A DNA stretch of 64,000 nt from Salinibacter ruber DSM 13855 (GTDB lineage Bacteria; Bacteroidota; Rhodothermia; Rhodothermales; Salinibacteraceae): assembly GCF_000013045.1 (NCBI RefSeq), contig NC_007677.1, positions 310,001 to 374,000 on the forward strand, in the 5' to 3' direction. Shown here one piece after another: positions 10,611 through 18,637 of this stretch. Both the position numbers and the translations under genes were made by a program. Positions within the stretch are counted from its first letter, which is position 1; every line of letters starts with the position of its first letter. The notes under the pieces were generated by a model. The model was given only the letters and a program-made list of their open reading frames with translations. It was not told the origin of the DNA and searched no databases.

Positions 10611-11066
10611 CTACGTCCCGGACATCGACTCGTATTCAGCCTGCTGGGCGGGGACGATGTACTCGTTGAAGTACCAGCTCGTCAGCTCTTCGAACGAGAG
10701 ATAAAAGCCTGTGCCGAGCACGACCACGAGGAGGGCAAAGAGCGCGAGGTTTTTCCGTTTGCGGGCCGGGTCAATCGAGCACTGGTTCTGTCGGCGGTGG
10801 TAGAGCCACGTGCCGACGAGCCCAACGAGTGCGGCAACGCCCCGAAGGAGCCAGGCGCCCAGTCCCGCCGATCCGTCGGGGGCGTAGAAGAGATCGGCGA
10901 AGGAGATGGCGTAAATGCCCCCCATCAGGCCCACGGCAAACAGCACGGCCGGGGCCACGCAGCAAAGCATGCCGGCCAGGCCCACCGAGGCGGCCACCTT
11001 GAGGCCCCAATCCCACAGGCTGGGGGGCGACTCGTCGGCGCGGTCCTCCGTCGTAGTTGAGCTCAT
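10611..11066 (-). CDS. Small MerT-like integral membrane protein
   Basis: 151 residues with about three to four membrane segments: residues 22-58 (VGLAGMLCCVAPAVLFAVGLMGGIYAISF), one near 70-90 and one near 105-122. The LCCVAP pair of adjacent cysteines in the first segment followed by a Gly-rich turn resembles mercuric transport proteins (MerT/MerC), where the pair carries a metal ion. No MerR or MerP gene is nearby, so mercury transport is only a possibility; thiol or metal handling would fit the ferredoxin and bacilliredoxin genes upstream. The C-terminus (WYFNEYIVPAQQAEYESM) is probably extracytoplasmic. Confidence 0.7.
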   Translation of the reverse strand: MSSTTTEDRADESPPSLWDWGLKVAASVGLAGMLCCVAPAVLFAVGLMGGIYAISFADLFYAPDGSAGLGAWLLRGVAALVGLVGTWLYHRRQNQCSIDPARKRKNLALFALLVVVLGTGFYLSFEELTSWYFNEYIVPAQQAEYESMSGT

Positions 11067-11201
11067 GGAGCAATAGTGGGGTTTGAACCAGTAGCTGACA
11101 AGCAGACCTCTGGGGAGGCACGCGCCCCGACGCGAGGAAAGAGCGGCGCGCCGGGGCGTTCTCGTTCCTTGCAGCGTTTTGGAAAAATGAGGATGGGCGC
11201 G

Positions 11202-11432
11202 TTACGGCACCACCTGCTCGTCGTCATCATAAACCCGGAGCGCATCGACCGGGCACACGGCACAGGCCTCCTTCAGCCGCTCCGGATCGATGTCCGGGGG
11301 ATCCTCCTGGAAGCGCACGAGGTTTTGTTCGTCGATCTCGAAGATTTCGCCGGCGAGCCCGACGCAGCTGCCCGACCCGATACAAAGGGTCCGGTCAATT
11401 TCAACGGTCAGGCCCGCAATGTCGCGTGTCAT
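11202..11432 (-). CDS. Single-cluster ferredoxin
   Basis: 76-residue acidic ferredoxin. The cysteines are arranged as CIGSGSC (C-x5-C) near the N-terminus and CAVCPVDAL near the C-terminus, a spacing seen in small [3Fe-4S]/[4Fe-4S] ferredoxins that pass electrons to P450s and other oxidoreductases. In such proteins the replaced second cysteine often yields a [3Fe-4S] cluster. It lies between the bacilliredoxin and MerT-like genes on the same strand. The redox partner is not evident in the window; the flavin monooxygenase at 14454 normally takes electrons from NADPH directly. Confidence 0.85.
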   Translation of the reverse strand: MTRDIAGLTVEIDRTLCIGSGSCVGLAGEIFEIDEQNLVRFQEDPPDIDPERLKEACAVCPVDALRVYDDDEQVVP

Positions 11433-11531
11433 CGTTCAGGCTGTTGTTGGTGAGAGGTACGTCTCCTACTCAGGACGGTCCTACCCACGATGGGCCTCCC
11501 CAGGGCGGTGGGGCGAGCAGGCGCGACGGGG

Positions 11532-12050
11532 TCAGCTAATCGACTGGAACGTGGAGGGCAGGCCCCCGGCGTTGGGCGACGAGCTGAGGTCGGGGCGACT
11601 CGGGGCATCCGACGGGGGCGCCTCGTCGGTGCAGTACGCCTGGAGGGCCTCGACCAGGTCCGCGCTGATCGCCGCCGGCTCTCGGCCCTCAATGTGTTTC
11701 CGCTCGATGACGTAGACCGGCTGGCCGTTCCGGAAGAGGGCCATGAACGGCGAGGACGGGGGAATGCCGGGCAGATGCGTGTCCCGGACGTAGTCGGTGG
11801 CCGCCACGTCCTGGCCGGCGAACACCGTCACCGCGTGGTCCGGCGTCGGGCCGGTTTCCAGGGCCTGCGCCACGGCCGGCCGGGCGCCGCCCGCCGCGCA
11901 ACCGCACACGGAGTTGATGATGAGGAGCAGGGTCTCGTCCTCGGCGGCTCCGAAGGCCGCGTCGACGTCGTCGGGGCTTTTGAGCTCGTCGATGCCGAGG
12001 CGCGTGAGCTCCTTGCGCATCGGCTCGACCATGGACTTGGGGTAGGGCAT
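11532..12050 (-). CDS. Bacilliredoxin (BrxA/BrxB, YphP family)
   Basis: Thioredoxin-fold protein that in Firmicutes removes bacillithiol from S-bacillithiolated proteins. The signature NSVCGCAAGGARP contains the CGC active site. The core runs from MPYPKSMVEPMRKELT to about residue 140; the last 25 residues are Pro/Ser-rich and specific to this protein. The ATG at 12050 begins the conserved MPYPKSM N-terminus, so longer upstream starts were rejected. It sits in a minus-strand run with two ferredoxin genes, suggesting a thiol/Fe-S maintenance group. Some Bacteroidota make bacillithiol, which would supply a substrate. Confidence 0.92.
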   Translation of the reverse strand: MPYPKSMVEPMRKELTRLGIDELKSPDDVDAAFGAAEDETLLLIINSVCGCAAGGARPAVAQALETGPTPDHAVTVFAGQDVAATDYVRDTHLPGIPPSSPFMALFRNGQPVYVIERKHIEGREPAAISADLVEALQAYCTDEAPPSDAPSRPDLSSSPNAGGLPSTFQSIS

Positions 12051-12209
12051 GAGACCGGAAGGGCAAGTGATCGAATGAATAGCGAGAATAAGCGTAGAGG
12101 CCCTGCCGGGGGCCTCACTGTTCTTCGTCTTGATCGGTCGTGCGACCGGGACTGCAACGCATCCCCGAGGGGAGGGCGACCCGTGCTCTCCGGTTCCCAC
12201 TCGGGCCCC

Positions 12210-12554
12210 TCACACGTCCCACGTCAGGATGTCCTCCTCGGACTTTTCGGCGTCCTCCCACGCCTCCGCGTCGTCGAGGGGGCCGGTCTTTTCCGTCACG
12301 TTGTAGCCGAGATCGCGCCACTGGTTGGCCAGATACTCGTTCCACTGCGTGTAGTGCTCCCACTCCTCCGGAAGCTGGTCTTCCGGGTAGATGGCCTCGA
12401 CCGGACAGACGGGCACGCAGGCGTTGCAGTCGATGCACTCGTCGGGCTGAATCGCCAGAAAGTTCGGGCCCTCGTAGAAGCAGTCTACCGGGCAGACCTC
12501 GACGCAGTCGGTGTACTTGCAGTTAATACAGGGCTCGGCAACGACGTACGGCAT
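12210..12554 (-). CDS. fdxA: Seven-iron ferredoxin (FdxA type)
   Basis: 114-residue ferredoxin with two clusters, probably one [3Fe-4S] and one [4Fe-4S]. Visible motifs are [18 protein letters not shown] for the first cluster region and [17 protein letters not shown] for the second. The remainder ([20 protein letters not shown]) matches the family's helical C-terminus. The ATG at 12554 starts MPYVVAEPC, the usual N-terminus. It functions in electron transfer in the cytoplasm. It lies about 160 bp upstream of the bacilliredoxin gene on the same strand and about 490 bp from the divergent SufR-like gene. Confidence 0.94.
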   Translation of the reverse strand: MPYVVAEPCINCKYTDCVEVCPVDCFYEGPNFLAIQPDECIDCNACVPVCPVEAIYPEDQLPEEWEHYTQWNEYLANQWRDLGYNVTEKTGPLDDAEAWEDAEKSEEDILTWDV

Positions 12555-12615
12555 ACGGAGGAAGAGCGACAGGCAGTTCGTTACAGTCTCACGGCCGAAA
12601 AGCCGGCCCGGGCCA

Positions 12616-12855
12616 TCAGGGCGTTCCCTGAGCGTTGCCGGACGACGCGCAATCACGGAGGGCCCGAAGCCCGTCCGCGCTCACGGCAAGCAGCTGGCGC
12701 CGGCCGCGTCCGGCCTCCAGAAGAACGGAGGTCGGGGCATGGCGGCGCAGGCACTCCAGCACCGAGGCGGGGCTGAGCCGAAAGCGTGCTGAGAATCGCC
12801 GGAGCATGCCGATGGCTTCTCCGTCTTCGGCAACGTGAAACGGCGGGATTTGCAT
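12616..12855 (-). CDS. Small hypothetical protein upstream of fdxA
   Basis: 79 residues from the ATG at 12855 (a further start at 12927 is possible). No known domain recognised. The sequence [25 protein letters not shown] has the look of a helical, basic segment and [15 protein letters not shown] a second helix. It ends 61 bp before fdxA on the same strand, so it may be the first gene of that unit. It is less acidic than its neighbours and could be spurious. Confidence 0.4.
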   Translation of the reverse strand: MQIPPFHVAEDGEAIGMLRRFSARFRLSPASVLECLRRHAPTSVLLEAGRGRRQLLAVSADGLRALRDCASSGNAQGTP

Positions 12856-13039
12856 GCTCAACGAGGGATCGGGTCCGTGCACCAGCGCATACACCAAGGA
12901 GAAAAGAGGCCCCCGTATTTTCAACATTTACGTGCCGAATATCTTTTAATTGATGCTCTCTACACAAAACCGTATCCTGTCGGCACGCATACGCAGGCGC
13001 CCGGCCCCGCTGTAATCGCTCGTCATTCATCTTGTCCCC

Positions 13040-13690
13040 ATGCCCGTCCTCGACCTTCTTCAGTCCGAGACAAAACGTCGGCTTCTCCGGCTCATGAACC
13101 GTCGGGGTGAAATCACCCTCAACGACGCGCTGGAGAAGATCGACCGGGCGCGCCCGACGCTGCGGGACCACCTCGATCAGATGGGACGAGATGGACTCGT
13201 GACCCGTCGTTCTAAGCGAGAGGGACGCGGGCGCCCGAGCATGTGCTACCGCATGACCTCGCGTGCCGAGCGGCTCTTTCCCCGGCGGGAGGGGGCGGTC
13301 TTTGCCGAGTTTCTGGCGTATCTGGAGGAGCAGGGACGGGATCAGCTCATTGAGGAGTTCTTCCAGTCGTTCTGGAACGACCGCCTGGACGAGGTGGAGC
13401 GCCGTCTCTCCGGATCGTTGGAGTCGGCGGACACGCGGCAGATCGTTGACGTTCTGAAGGCGGTGCTCGAAGAGGCTGGATTTATGCCCGAGGTGCGCGT
13501 TGAGGAGGACAGGGTCGTCGTCGAGGAGTGCAACTGCCCGTTCGCGGAGATTATCGGCGCCACCGAGCTTCCCTGCGCGTCGGAGACCTGCTTTTACGAA
13601 GCCCTGTTCGGGCGCGTGGAGCGGACGCGTCACATTCCCGATGGGGATGAGGCCTGTGCCTATGAGCTGCCGGTCCTTCAACAGCAGTAG
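13040..13690 (+). CDS. sufR: SufR-like Fe-S-sensing transcriptional regulator
   Basis: 216 residues. Residues 1-75 form a winged helix-turn-helix (ETKRRLLRLMNRRGEITLNDALEKI, then RPTLRDHLDQMGRDGLVTRR and a GRGRPSMCYRMT wing). The C-terminal half has the cysteine pattern of SufR (EECNCPF, then CASETC, then CAYEL), which in cyanobacteria and actinobacteria binds an Fe-S cluster and represses the suf operon when iron-sulfur is sufficient. It is divergent from the ferredoxin-bacilliredoxin block, about 185 bp from the small gene at 12855. That spacer holds an AT-rich stretch (CGAATATCTTTTAATTG at 12933) likely to be a promoter or operator. No suf genes are in the window. Confidence 0.85.
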   Translation: MPVLDLLQSETKRRLLRLMNRRGEITLNDALEKIDRARPTLRDHLDQMGRDGLVTRRSKREGRGRPSMCYRMTSRAERLFPRREGAVFAEFLAYLEEQGRDQLIEEFFQSFWNDRLDEVERRLSGSLESADTRQIVDVLKAVLEEAGFMPEVRVEEDRVVVEECNCPFAEIIGATELPCASETCFYEALFGRVERTRHIPDGDEACAYELPVLQQQ

Positions 13691-13975
13691 GGGCAACGGC
13701 AGCCGTGGCAACGACAGCGGTGGGGTCTCCCTCTGGAAGGCGAGAAGACGGGCGCCTTGGCAGAGAGCAACTGGCAGAGCGAACCGTTCGACGTAGGCCG
13801 TCCGGAAGCGAAGTCCGAGAGGGGCTGCCTCTCTGGAGCGACTTTCCGGGGCGGACCCCGAAGCGCACTCAGAAGCCTGAGGGGCCGGCTTCCACGACGA
13901 GCTCTAGCCACTTGCGGGCGTGCGCGCCAGCCGGGCCGCACTCGCTGCCCGCCGGAGAGCACCACCGGCACGTCT

Positions 13976-14310
13976 TCAAGGGCTTGAAGTCCGCTTCTGC
14001 GCCGGGACGACGGCGCCTTCGCGGGCAATTGCGCGGGGCGGTTCGGCTCCGGCCCCGACCGTGATGGGGGACTGTGGTGGCGCCAAACCCCCCAACCTGA
14101 CGCGCAGGTCGTAGGGGCCTGTCGGAATCTCTTCGATGCGGTAGGGCCCGTCGCTGTGGGGGGCGGTGCCAATCTGCGTGTCAACGAGCTGCCCCGTCGC
14201 TCTCGGGAGGACTCGCCTTCTGCTGACGTCACGACGCCCTGGGCGTACCGCTGGCGCTGGGCGGCACGACGCTTGGCTCGTCTGTGCGGGCTGCAGCATG
14301 CCGATCCCGA
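13976..14310 (-). pseudogene. Remnant of a carboxypeptidase-regulatory-like/TonB receptor domain
   Basis: Two minus-strand frames together read AQGVVTSAEGESSR, then ATGQLVDTQIGT, SDGPYRIEEIPTGPYDLRVR and LGGLAPPQSPITVGAG. This is the GxVxDxxxG...GxYxIxxIPxGxYxLxVxxxG pattern of the CarboxypepD_reg-like beta-sandwich found at the N-terminus of SusC-type receptors. The segment is shorter than a full domain and needs a frame change near 14200. Nothing downstream continues it. Remaining sequence of 13691-13975 has no recognisable feature. Confidence 0.45.
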
Positions 14311-14413
14311 TCGGTTGCCGGCCCGAATCGCCCACGGCAAGCGCCTACGATTTGATTTTGATGGAGACAGATCGTGCGCCCCGCGCATGCATTAACATCT
14401 ACACGTAGATCTC

Positions 14414-14458
14414 GTCCATCCAGGTGCAACCCATCCAGACGTAGTCCATCCAGATGCC
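14414..14458. repeat. 15-bp tandem repeat, 3 units, covering a start codon
   Basis: Units at 14414, 14429 and 14444 share CCATCCAG plus variable flanks (GTCCATCCAGGTGCA, ACCCATCCAGACGTA, GTCCATCCAGATGCC). The ATG of the monooxygenase (14454) is part of the third unit. Confidence 0.85.
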
Positions 14459-15992
14459 ATCCACGAACCCACCCGCACCCGCCACGAGGGATGCCGACAC
14501 GGCAGAGGCCGATGTCGCGATCATTGGAACAGGCTTCGCCGGGCTCGGCGCAGCGATTCGGCTCCTGCAGGAGGGCATGACGGACATCGTCGTACTTGAG
14601 CGCGCAGACGAGGTCGGGGGCGTCTGGCGCGAGAACCGCTATCCGGGCTGTGCCTGCGACACCGCCTCGCACCTCTATTCGTTTTCCTTCGCGCCGAAGG
14701 CAGACTGGAGCCGTCGCTTTGCGGGGCGGGATGAGATCTTTGCCTACCTGAAGCAGTGTGCGACGCAGTTCGGCGTGCGCCCGCACATCCGGTTCGGGCA
14801 CGCGGTCCGTCGCGCAGTGTGGGACGAGGACGACCGTCGCTGGCACATCGAGACATCGGAGGGGACCTACGTGGCGCGGGCGCTCATCTGTGGCGTCGGG
14901 GCCCACTCCCAGCCCCTCATCCCCGACCTGCCCGGGCAAGAGCGCTTCGAGGGCCGGGCGTTTCACTCGTCCGGCTGGCCCGAGGGCTTTGACCCGTCCG
15001 GGCGCCGCGTGGCCGTCGTCGGCACGGGGGCCTCGGCGGTGCAGATCGTGCCGGCGCTGCAGCCGCACGTCGAGCACCTGACGCTCTTCCAGCGCACGCC
15101 GGCGTGGGTGGTCCCGCATGGGGACCGGGAGATCCCACCGGCCGTCCACGAGCTGTTTCGCCGCGTGCCGATGCTCCTGCGGGCCTGGCGCTTCGCGTTG
15201 CACCACCTCCGCGAGGCCACCGGCTGGCTCTTCTGGGACCGGCGCGTCGCTCGCCTCGTGGAGCCGCTCGTCCGGTACTGGATGCGGAGCCAGATCTCAG
15301 ACCCCGATCTGCGCGAGACGCTGATCCCCGACTACGCGCTCGGCTGCAAGCGCATTCTCCACTCGGATACGTACCTCCCTGCTCTCTCGGAGCCGAACGT
15401 GACCGTCGTCGACGGGGCCGCCCGCGAGGTGCATCCGGAGGGCGTGTCTGGGCCAGAGGACGTGTCCGGGCCGGCGGGCCCCCGCGACGCTGATGTGATC
15501 GTCTACTGCACGGGGTTTCAGTCGACGAAGATGCCGCTTAGCCACAGCATCTACGGCCGGGAGGGGCGGGCGCTGGCGGAGACCTGGGGCGACTCCCCGC
15601 GGGCGCACCTGGGCACGACGGTGGCGGGGTATCCGAATCTGTTTCTTCTTCGGGGCCCGAACACCGGTCTCGGCCACAACTCGATTCTGCCGATGATCGA
15701 GGCACAAATCGAACACATCCTCGGCGCGCTGCGGCACATGGGCGACGCGGGGATCGCCGCCGTCGAGCCGCGGGCTGCCGCGCAGGCCCGCTTCGTGCGC
15801 CAGGTGGACCGCTGGTCGGAGGGCACCGTCTGGACCGACGGCGGGTGCCGCAGCTGGTACCTCGACACCACGGGCCGCAACGCCGTGCTGTGGCCGTGCT
15901 CCGTTGCCGCCTTCCGCCGCCGCGTTACCGACTTCGACCCGTCGGAGTACGCCATGATACGCCACACCCGGCGCCCCGCTGCGGCGCGCTGA
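14454..15992 (+). CDS. FAD-dependent Baeyer-Villiger-type monooxygenase
   Basis: 512-residue flavoprotein monooxygenase. The first Rossmann motif is VAIIGTGFAGLGAAIRL, followed by VGGVWRENRYPGCACDTASHLYSFSF as in cyclohexanone- and phenylacetone-type enzymes. The Baeyer-Villiger fingerprint FxGxxxHxxxW is present as FEGRAFHSSGW, and the NADPH Rossmann motif is VAVVGTGASAVQI. The C-terminal part (RGPNTGLGHNSILPMIEAQIEHI) is typical of the family. It probably inserts oxygen into ketones or hydroxylates a lipophilic substrate; the true substrate cannot be read from the sequence. It is a single gene preceded by a 15-bp tandem repeat that supplies its start codon. Confidence 0.9.
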   Translation: MPSTNPPAPATRDADTAEADVAIIGTGFAGLGAAIRLLQEGMTDIVVLERADEVGGVWRENRYPGCACDTASHLYSFSFAPKADWSRRFAGRDEIFAYLKQCATQFGVRPHIRFGHAVRRAVWDEDDRRWHIETSEGTYVARALICGVGAHSQPLIPDLPGQERFEGRAFHSSGWPEGFDPSGRRVAVVGTGASAVQIVPALQPHVEHLTLFQRTPAWVVPHGDREIPPAVHELFRRVPMLLRAWRFALHHLREATGWLFWDRRVARLVEPLVRYWMRSQISDPDLRETLIPDYALGCKRILHSDTYLPALSEPNVTVVDGAAREVHPEGVSGPEDVSGPAGPRDADVIVYCTGFQSTKMPLSHSIYGREGRALAETWGDSPRAHLGTTVAGYPNLFLLRGPNTGLGHNSILPMIEAQIEHILGALRHMGDAGIAAVEPRAAAQARFVRQVDRWSEGTVWTDGGCRSWYLDTTGRNAVLWPCSVAAFRRRVTDFDPSEYAMIRHTRRPAAAR

Positions 15993-16092
15993 GAGCGGCC
16001 CAAAGCGGCCCGTTTCACCGCGACCGGCCCGAAGCACAGACTGTAGTCCACTGGCCCTTCACGGCACATAACATCACCGTCACGCCAAGGGA

Positions 16093-16272
16093 TTGACGAC
16101 CCGGGGCTGTGATTTTGTATACTGGTGGCTAAGACACGGTAAGAAATTTAAAGTTCAAGCCACTGTCTTGCGTCGGGCCGGCCCGCTCCTGTCGCTCACG
16201 ATGGCCACACAGGCTCGTTTCGGGGCCCCAGCCTTTTTCCGTACGCTCCGAGACGAGCCTCTTCTTCGTCTG
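16093..16272 (+). ncRNA. Candidate small RNA, copy 1
   Basis: A promoter-like pair (TTGACG at 16093, TTTTGTATACT ending at 16123) is followed about 90 nt later by an inverted repeat AGGCTCGTTTCGG (16211) / CCGAGACGAGCCT (ends 16260) and a pyrimidine-rich tail. The same parts recur at 40074 with nearly the same spacing. The region between is not coding. The hairpin loop here is 24 nt. See copy 2 for the better terminator. Confidence 0.5.
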
Positions 16273-16455
16273 TGGCCTCTGTGCCGGTAGCCTGCGGGGG
16301 AAAGATCGCTCTCGCTCTGCATTTGGGTGCTCTCAGGCTCGGCACGCCTGCCTGGGTGGGGGCGCACCTTGGGAGGCACGGCGGCCCCCTTGGCTGCAAA
16401 GGCAACCTGCACCACGGAGTCAAACCGCGTCTTCCGGCTGCTGGCTTCTTCTCCC

Positions 16456-17484
16456 ATGTCTTCTGGCCCCAGCGAGCAACACCGGCAGGAAGAGTCGGCT
16501 TCGGAAAAACGGGCTTCGGGAGCCCATGAAACTGCCACCGAGGGGCTCACCCGGGCCACCGAGTGTCCCAGCTGCGGGACGCCGTTTGCCAGCGACTACT
16601 GCCCGAGCTGCGGCCAGGCGGCAGATCCCCCCATTTCGGCCACCGCCGTGGTCGGCGGCTTCTTCCGAGAACTGTTCGACATCGAAAACGGCTTCTGGCC
16701 GACGCTCGTCGGGCTCACTCTTCGCCCGGGGAACACCCTCCGCCGGTACCTGGAGGGAGCCCGGGCTGGGCTGGCAAGCCCGGGGCGCTACCTCTTGGCG
16801 TCGGTGATCATCGGCATCGGGATCAATCGGTTTCTCGCCTGGACGGGGGTAGGAGAAGACCCGTTTGATGGCCCGACCCCTCCCGCCACCGACGATGAGA
16901 CTACGGGCCTGCTCGTGGAGTCCATCTTTGCGGCCCTCGGCCAGTGGAAGCAGTTCTTCGGAGCCCAGATCTGGACCCTGTCGGCCCTGCTGATGGCGGT
17001 CTTGCTGGGGGCGCTGCTTTTTCGCTTGTTTGGCGAGCGGCTGAGTCGGGCCGGAGAGGCGCTGACGCTTGGCGCGTTCCTGAGCGGGCACCTGGAGCTG
17101 CTCAATCAGGGAGCCAAGCTTCTGTGCTCGCCCGCCGTGTTTTTGTGGACGGGACAGCCCTTGAAGACCCCGAGCTTTCTGCTCACGGTGGTTATTCAGG
17201 TTGGGTTTGTCGGATTCACGGCCCACCGGTGCTTCGGCCCGGGATGGAGGCCGGGGCTGAAGGGCGCTTTTGCTGCGGGGTGGGCATTGATTGAAGGGAT
17301 GGCAATCAGCTGGATATTCCTGCTGGGACACGCCGGGTGGCTGGCACTGACCCGTCCTGAAAGGTTCGGCACGCCGGAAGGGGCGCCGGCGGTAGCTGGG
17401 GCGCTGTTTGCCGGGATGGGAATTCTCAGCGCGGTTCCACTTCTTCTGCACGCAGGCGCGGAGGCCTACTACCGCCTGCGGTAG
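16456..17484 (+). CDS. DUF3667 membrane protein with zinc ribbon
   Basis: 342 residues. After a Ser/Glu-rich N-terminus comes a zinc ribbon CPSCGTPFASDYCPSCGQ (residues about 37-54), then a segment (FFRELFDIENGFWPTLVGLTLRPGNTLRRYLEGAR) characteristic of DUF3667 proteins, and then about five membrane helices. Molecular function of the family is unknown; the zinc ribbon is cytoplasmic and the rest is in the inner membrane. The ATG at 16456 was chosen over upstream starts because it precedes the halophile-type acidic extension. Monocistronic, downstream of the candidate small RNA. Confidence 0.85.
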   Translation: MSSGPSEQHRQEESASEKRASGAHETATEGLTRATECPSCGTPFASDYCPSCGQAADPPISATAVVGGFFRELFDIENGFWPTLVGLTLRPGNTLRRYLEGARAGLASPGRYLLASVIIGIGINRFLAWTGVGEDPFDGPTPPATDDETTGLLVESIFAALGQWKQFFGAQIWTLSALLMAVLLGALLFRLFGERLSRAGEALTLGAFLSGHLELLNQGAKLLCSPAVFLWTGQPLKTPSFLLTVVIQVGFVGFTAHRCFGPGWRPGLKGAFAAGWALIEGMAISWIFLLGHAGWLALTRPERFGTPEGAPAVAGALFAGMGILSAVPLLLHAGAEAYYRLR

Positions 17485-17732
17485 CTGTCGGGGGCGGAAG
17501 CGGTCGACTGCTACATCACCGAGGAGAGCAGCCTCTGCCGGGGGCCGCGGGGGGGCAGCCTCCGGGTTCCAGGGGTGCCTATCAGTGAAAACGAAGCGCC
17601 GGGCCGAGCGGGCGGTGGCTCGCTCTGGGCGCGGGCCCGGCGGCCGACCTGACCAGAAGACCGTCTTGCAGGCGGCCAGGGCACACTTCCGCAAGAAGAG
17701 TCCCTTCCACGAGGAGGAGAGCCTCGGGAAGA

Positions 17733-18092
17733 TCAAAGCGTCAGCGGCCCGGCCTCAGGACCGGTGAAGTGCTCATCGGCGGCGCCAAAGCCCTCCAGCC
17801 ACTCCGACACGAGATCGGGCCTCCCGGCCATCTCCGCTGCCACCTCCATCTTCGGGGTGCCGGGGCCCCGCTCTTTGCGGTATTCCCAGCCCTGGCGCCA
17901 AGCCTCACGCCGAGCAGGGCTCTCCTCGCCGATCGGGCAGCGCTCGGCCCAGGCCTTTCCTCGATCTTCTGAACCTGAAGATTCCACGCTTGAGGACTCC
18001 AAGCTTGGAGGTCCCACGTCTGGAGATCCGGCGTTTGGAGATTCCATGCTTGAAGGCTCCATCTTTGAAGGCTCCATCTTTGAAGGCTCCAT
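17733..18092 (-). CDS. Small protein with ribosome modulation factor-like core
   Basis: About 119 residues from the ATG at 18092; other in-frame ATGs at 18077, 18062 and 18047 arise from the repeat itself. Residues 1-43 are 5-residue repeats of the MEPSK/SLESS type encoded by a 15-bp tandem repeat. The core GKAWAERCPIGEESPARREAWRQGWEY resembles the Gly-x-CP...R..W..GW pattern of ribosome modulation factor and related small proteins. The C-terminal 50 residues are acidic. Because the repeat extends upstream, the true start is uncertain. It could be a hibernation-type ribosome-binding protein, but the similarity is short. Confidence 0.45.
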   Translation of the reverse strand: MEPSKMEPSKMEPSSMESPNAGSPDVGPPSLESSSVESSGSEDRGKAWAERCPIGEESPARREAWRQGWEYRKERGPGTPKMEVAAEMAGRPDLVSEWLEGFGAADEHFTGPEAGPLTL

Positions 18093-18141
18093 GTCTGGAA
18101 GGGCAGATGCCTGGATGGGTAGATGTCTGGAAGAGCAGCCC
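17974..18141. repeat. 15-bp tandem repeat, 8 clear plus ~3 degenerate units
   Basis: Units begin every 15 bp from 17974 to 18079 (type CTTGAAGGCTCCATC); two adjacent units at 18049 and 18064 differ at one base. From 18094 the period loosens to 16 and sequence similarity drops. The inner part is in frame with the minus-strand gene. Confidence 0.9.
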
Positions 18142-18637
18142 GACGCTGTTGGCGTTCTTCTCGGCAGCACATCCGGCTCGGCGGCACACCGGGCACTCTC
18201 GCAGGCTCGGCCGCCACCCGGGATCCCACTGCCCGGCTGTAGACGCCCGGCTCTGGGCGTCCGGCTACAAATACCCAGGCACCCAGCTGTGCCTGCTGGG
18301 CATGGGCAGATACGAGCAGACAGGAGGGCTTTTCCGGTGGAGAGGACATTTGGAGCAAAGTTACAGGCGGCATTCAAGCCGGCCGATAAGGCCCCGTTAT
18401 ATCCCGTTTTCAGAGGTTTCAGTCAGAGGACTTCGGGACTAGAGGTTCACGCGGCGACTGGCCCGGTGGCCCCTTGCAACGGACAGGTCAATCGACAGAT
18501 ACTGTCCTCAGTCGAGAAGAGAACGTACCCGGCAGAGTTTTTGCGGCTGATTGTGTTACAGATCTGTCGGCTAGGCCCCTGCCGCAGAGCGATGGCATCT
18601 CCTCACGCCGGCTCTCCGTAGGGTCGGTCCGCTACAT
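18142..18637. other. Gene-free stretch, nothing identified
   Basis: About 500 bp between the repeat and the nuclease-like gene. Open frames exist but lack recognisable motifs or good starts. No terminator or RNA structure stands out. Confidence 0.45.

Noticed and set aside
9186-11060. 624-residue plus-strand open frame
   Set aside because: It is antisense to lplA and the MerT-like gene, both with clear motifs; high GC keeps the opposite frame open.
11060-11140. tRNA-like TTTGAACC motif
   Set aside because: No acceptor, D or anticodon stems can be formed around it on either strand.
17974-18141. CRISPR-like array
   Set aside because: Units are contiguous 15-bp repeats with no spacers, and no cas genes are present.
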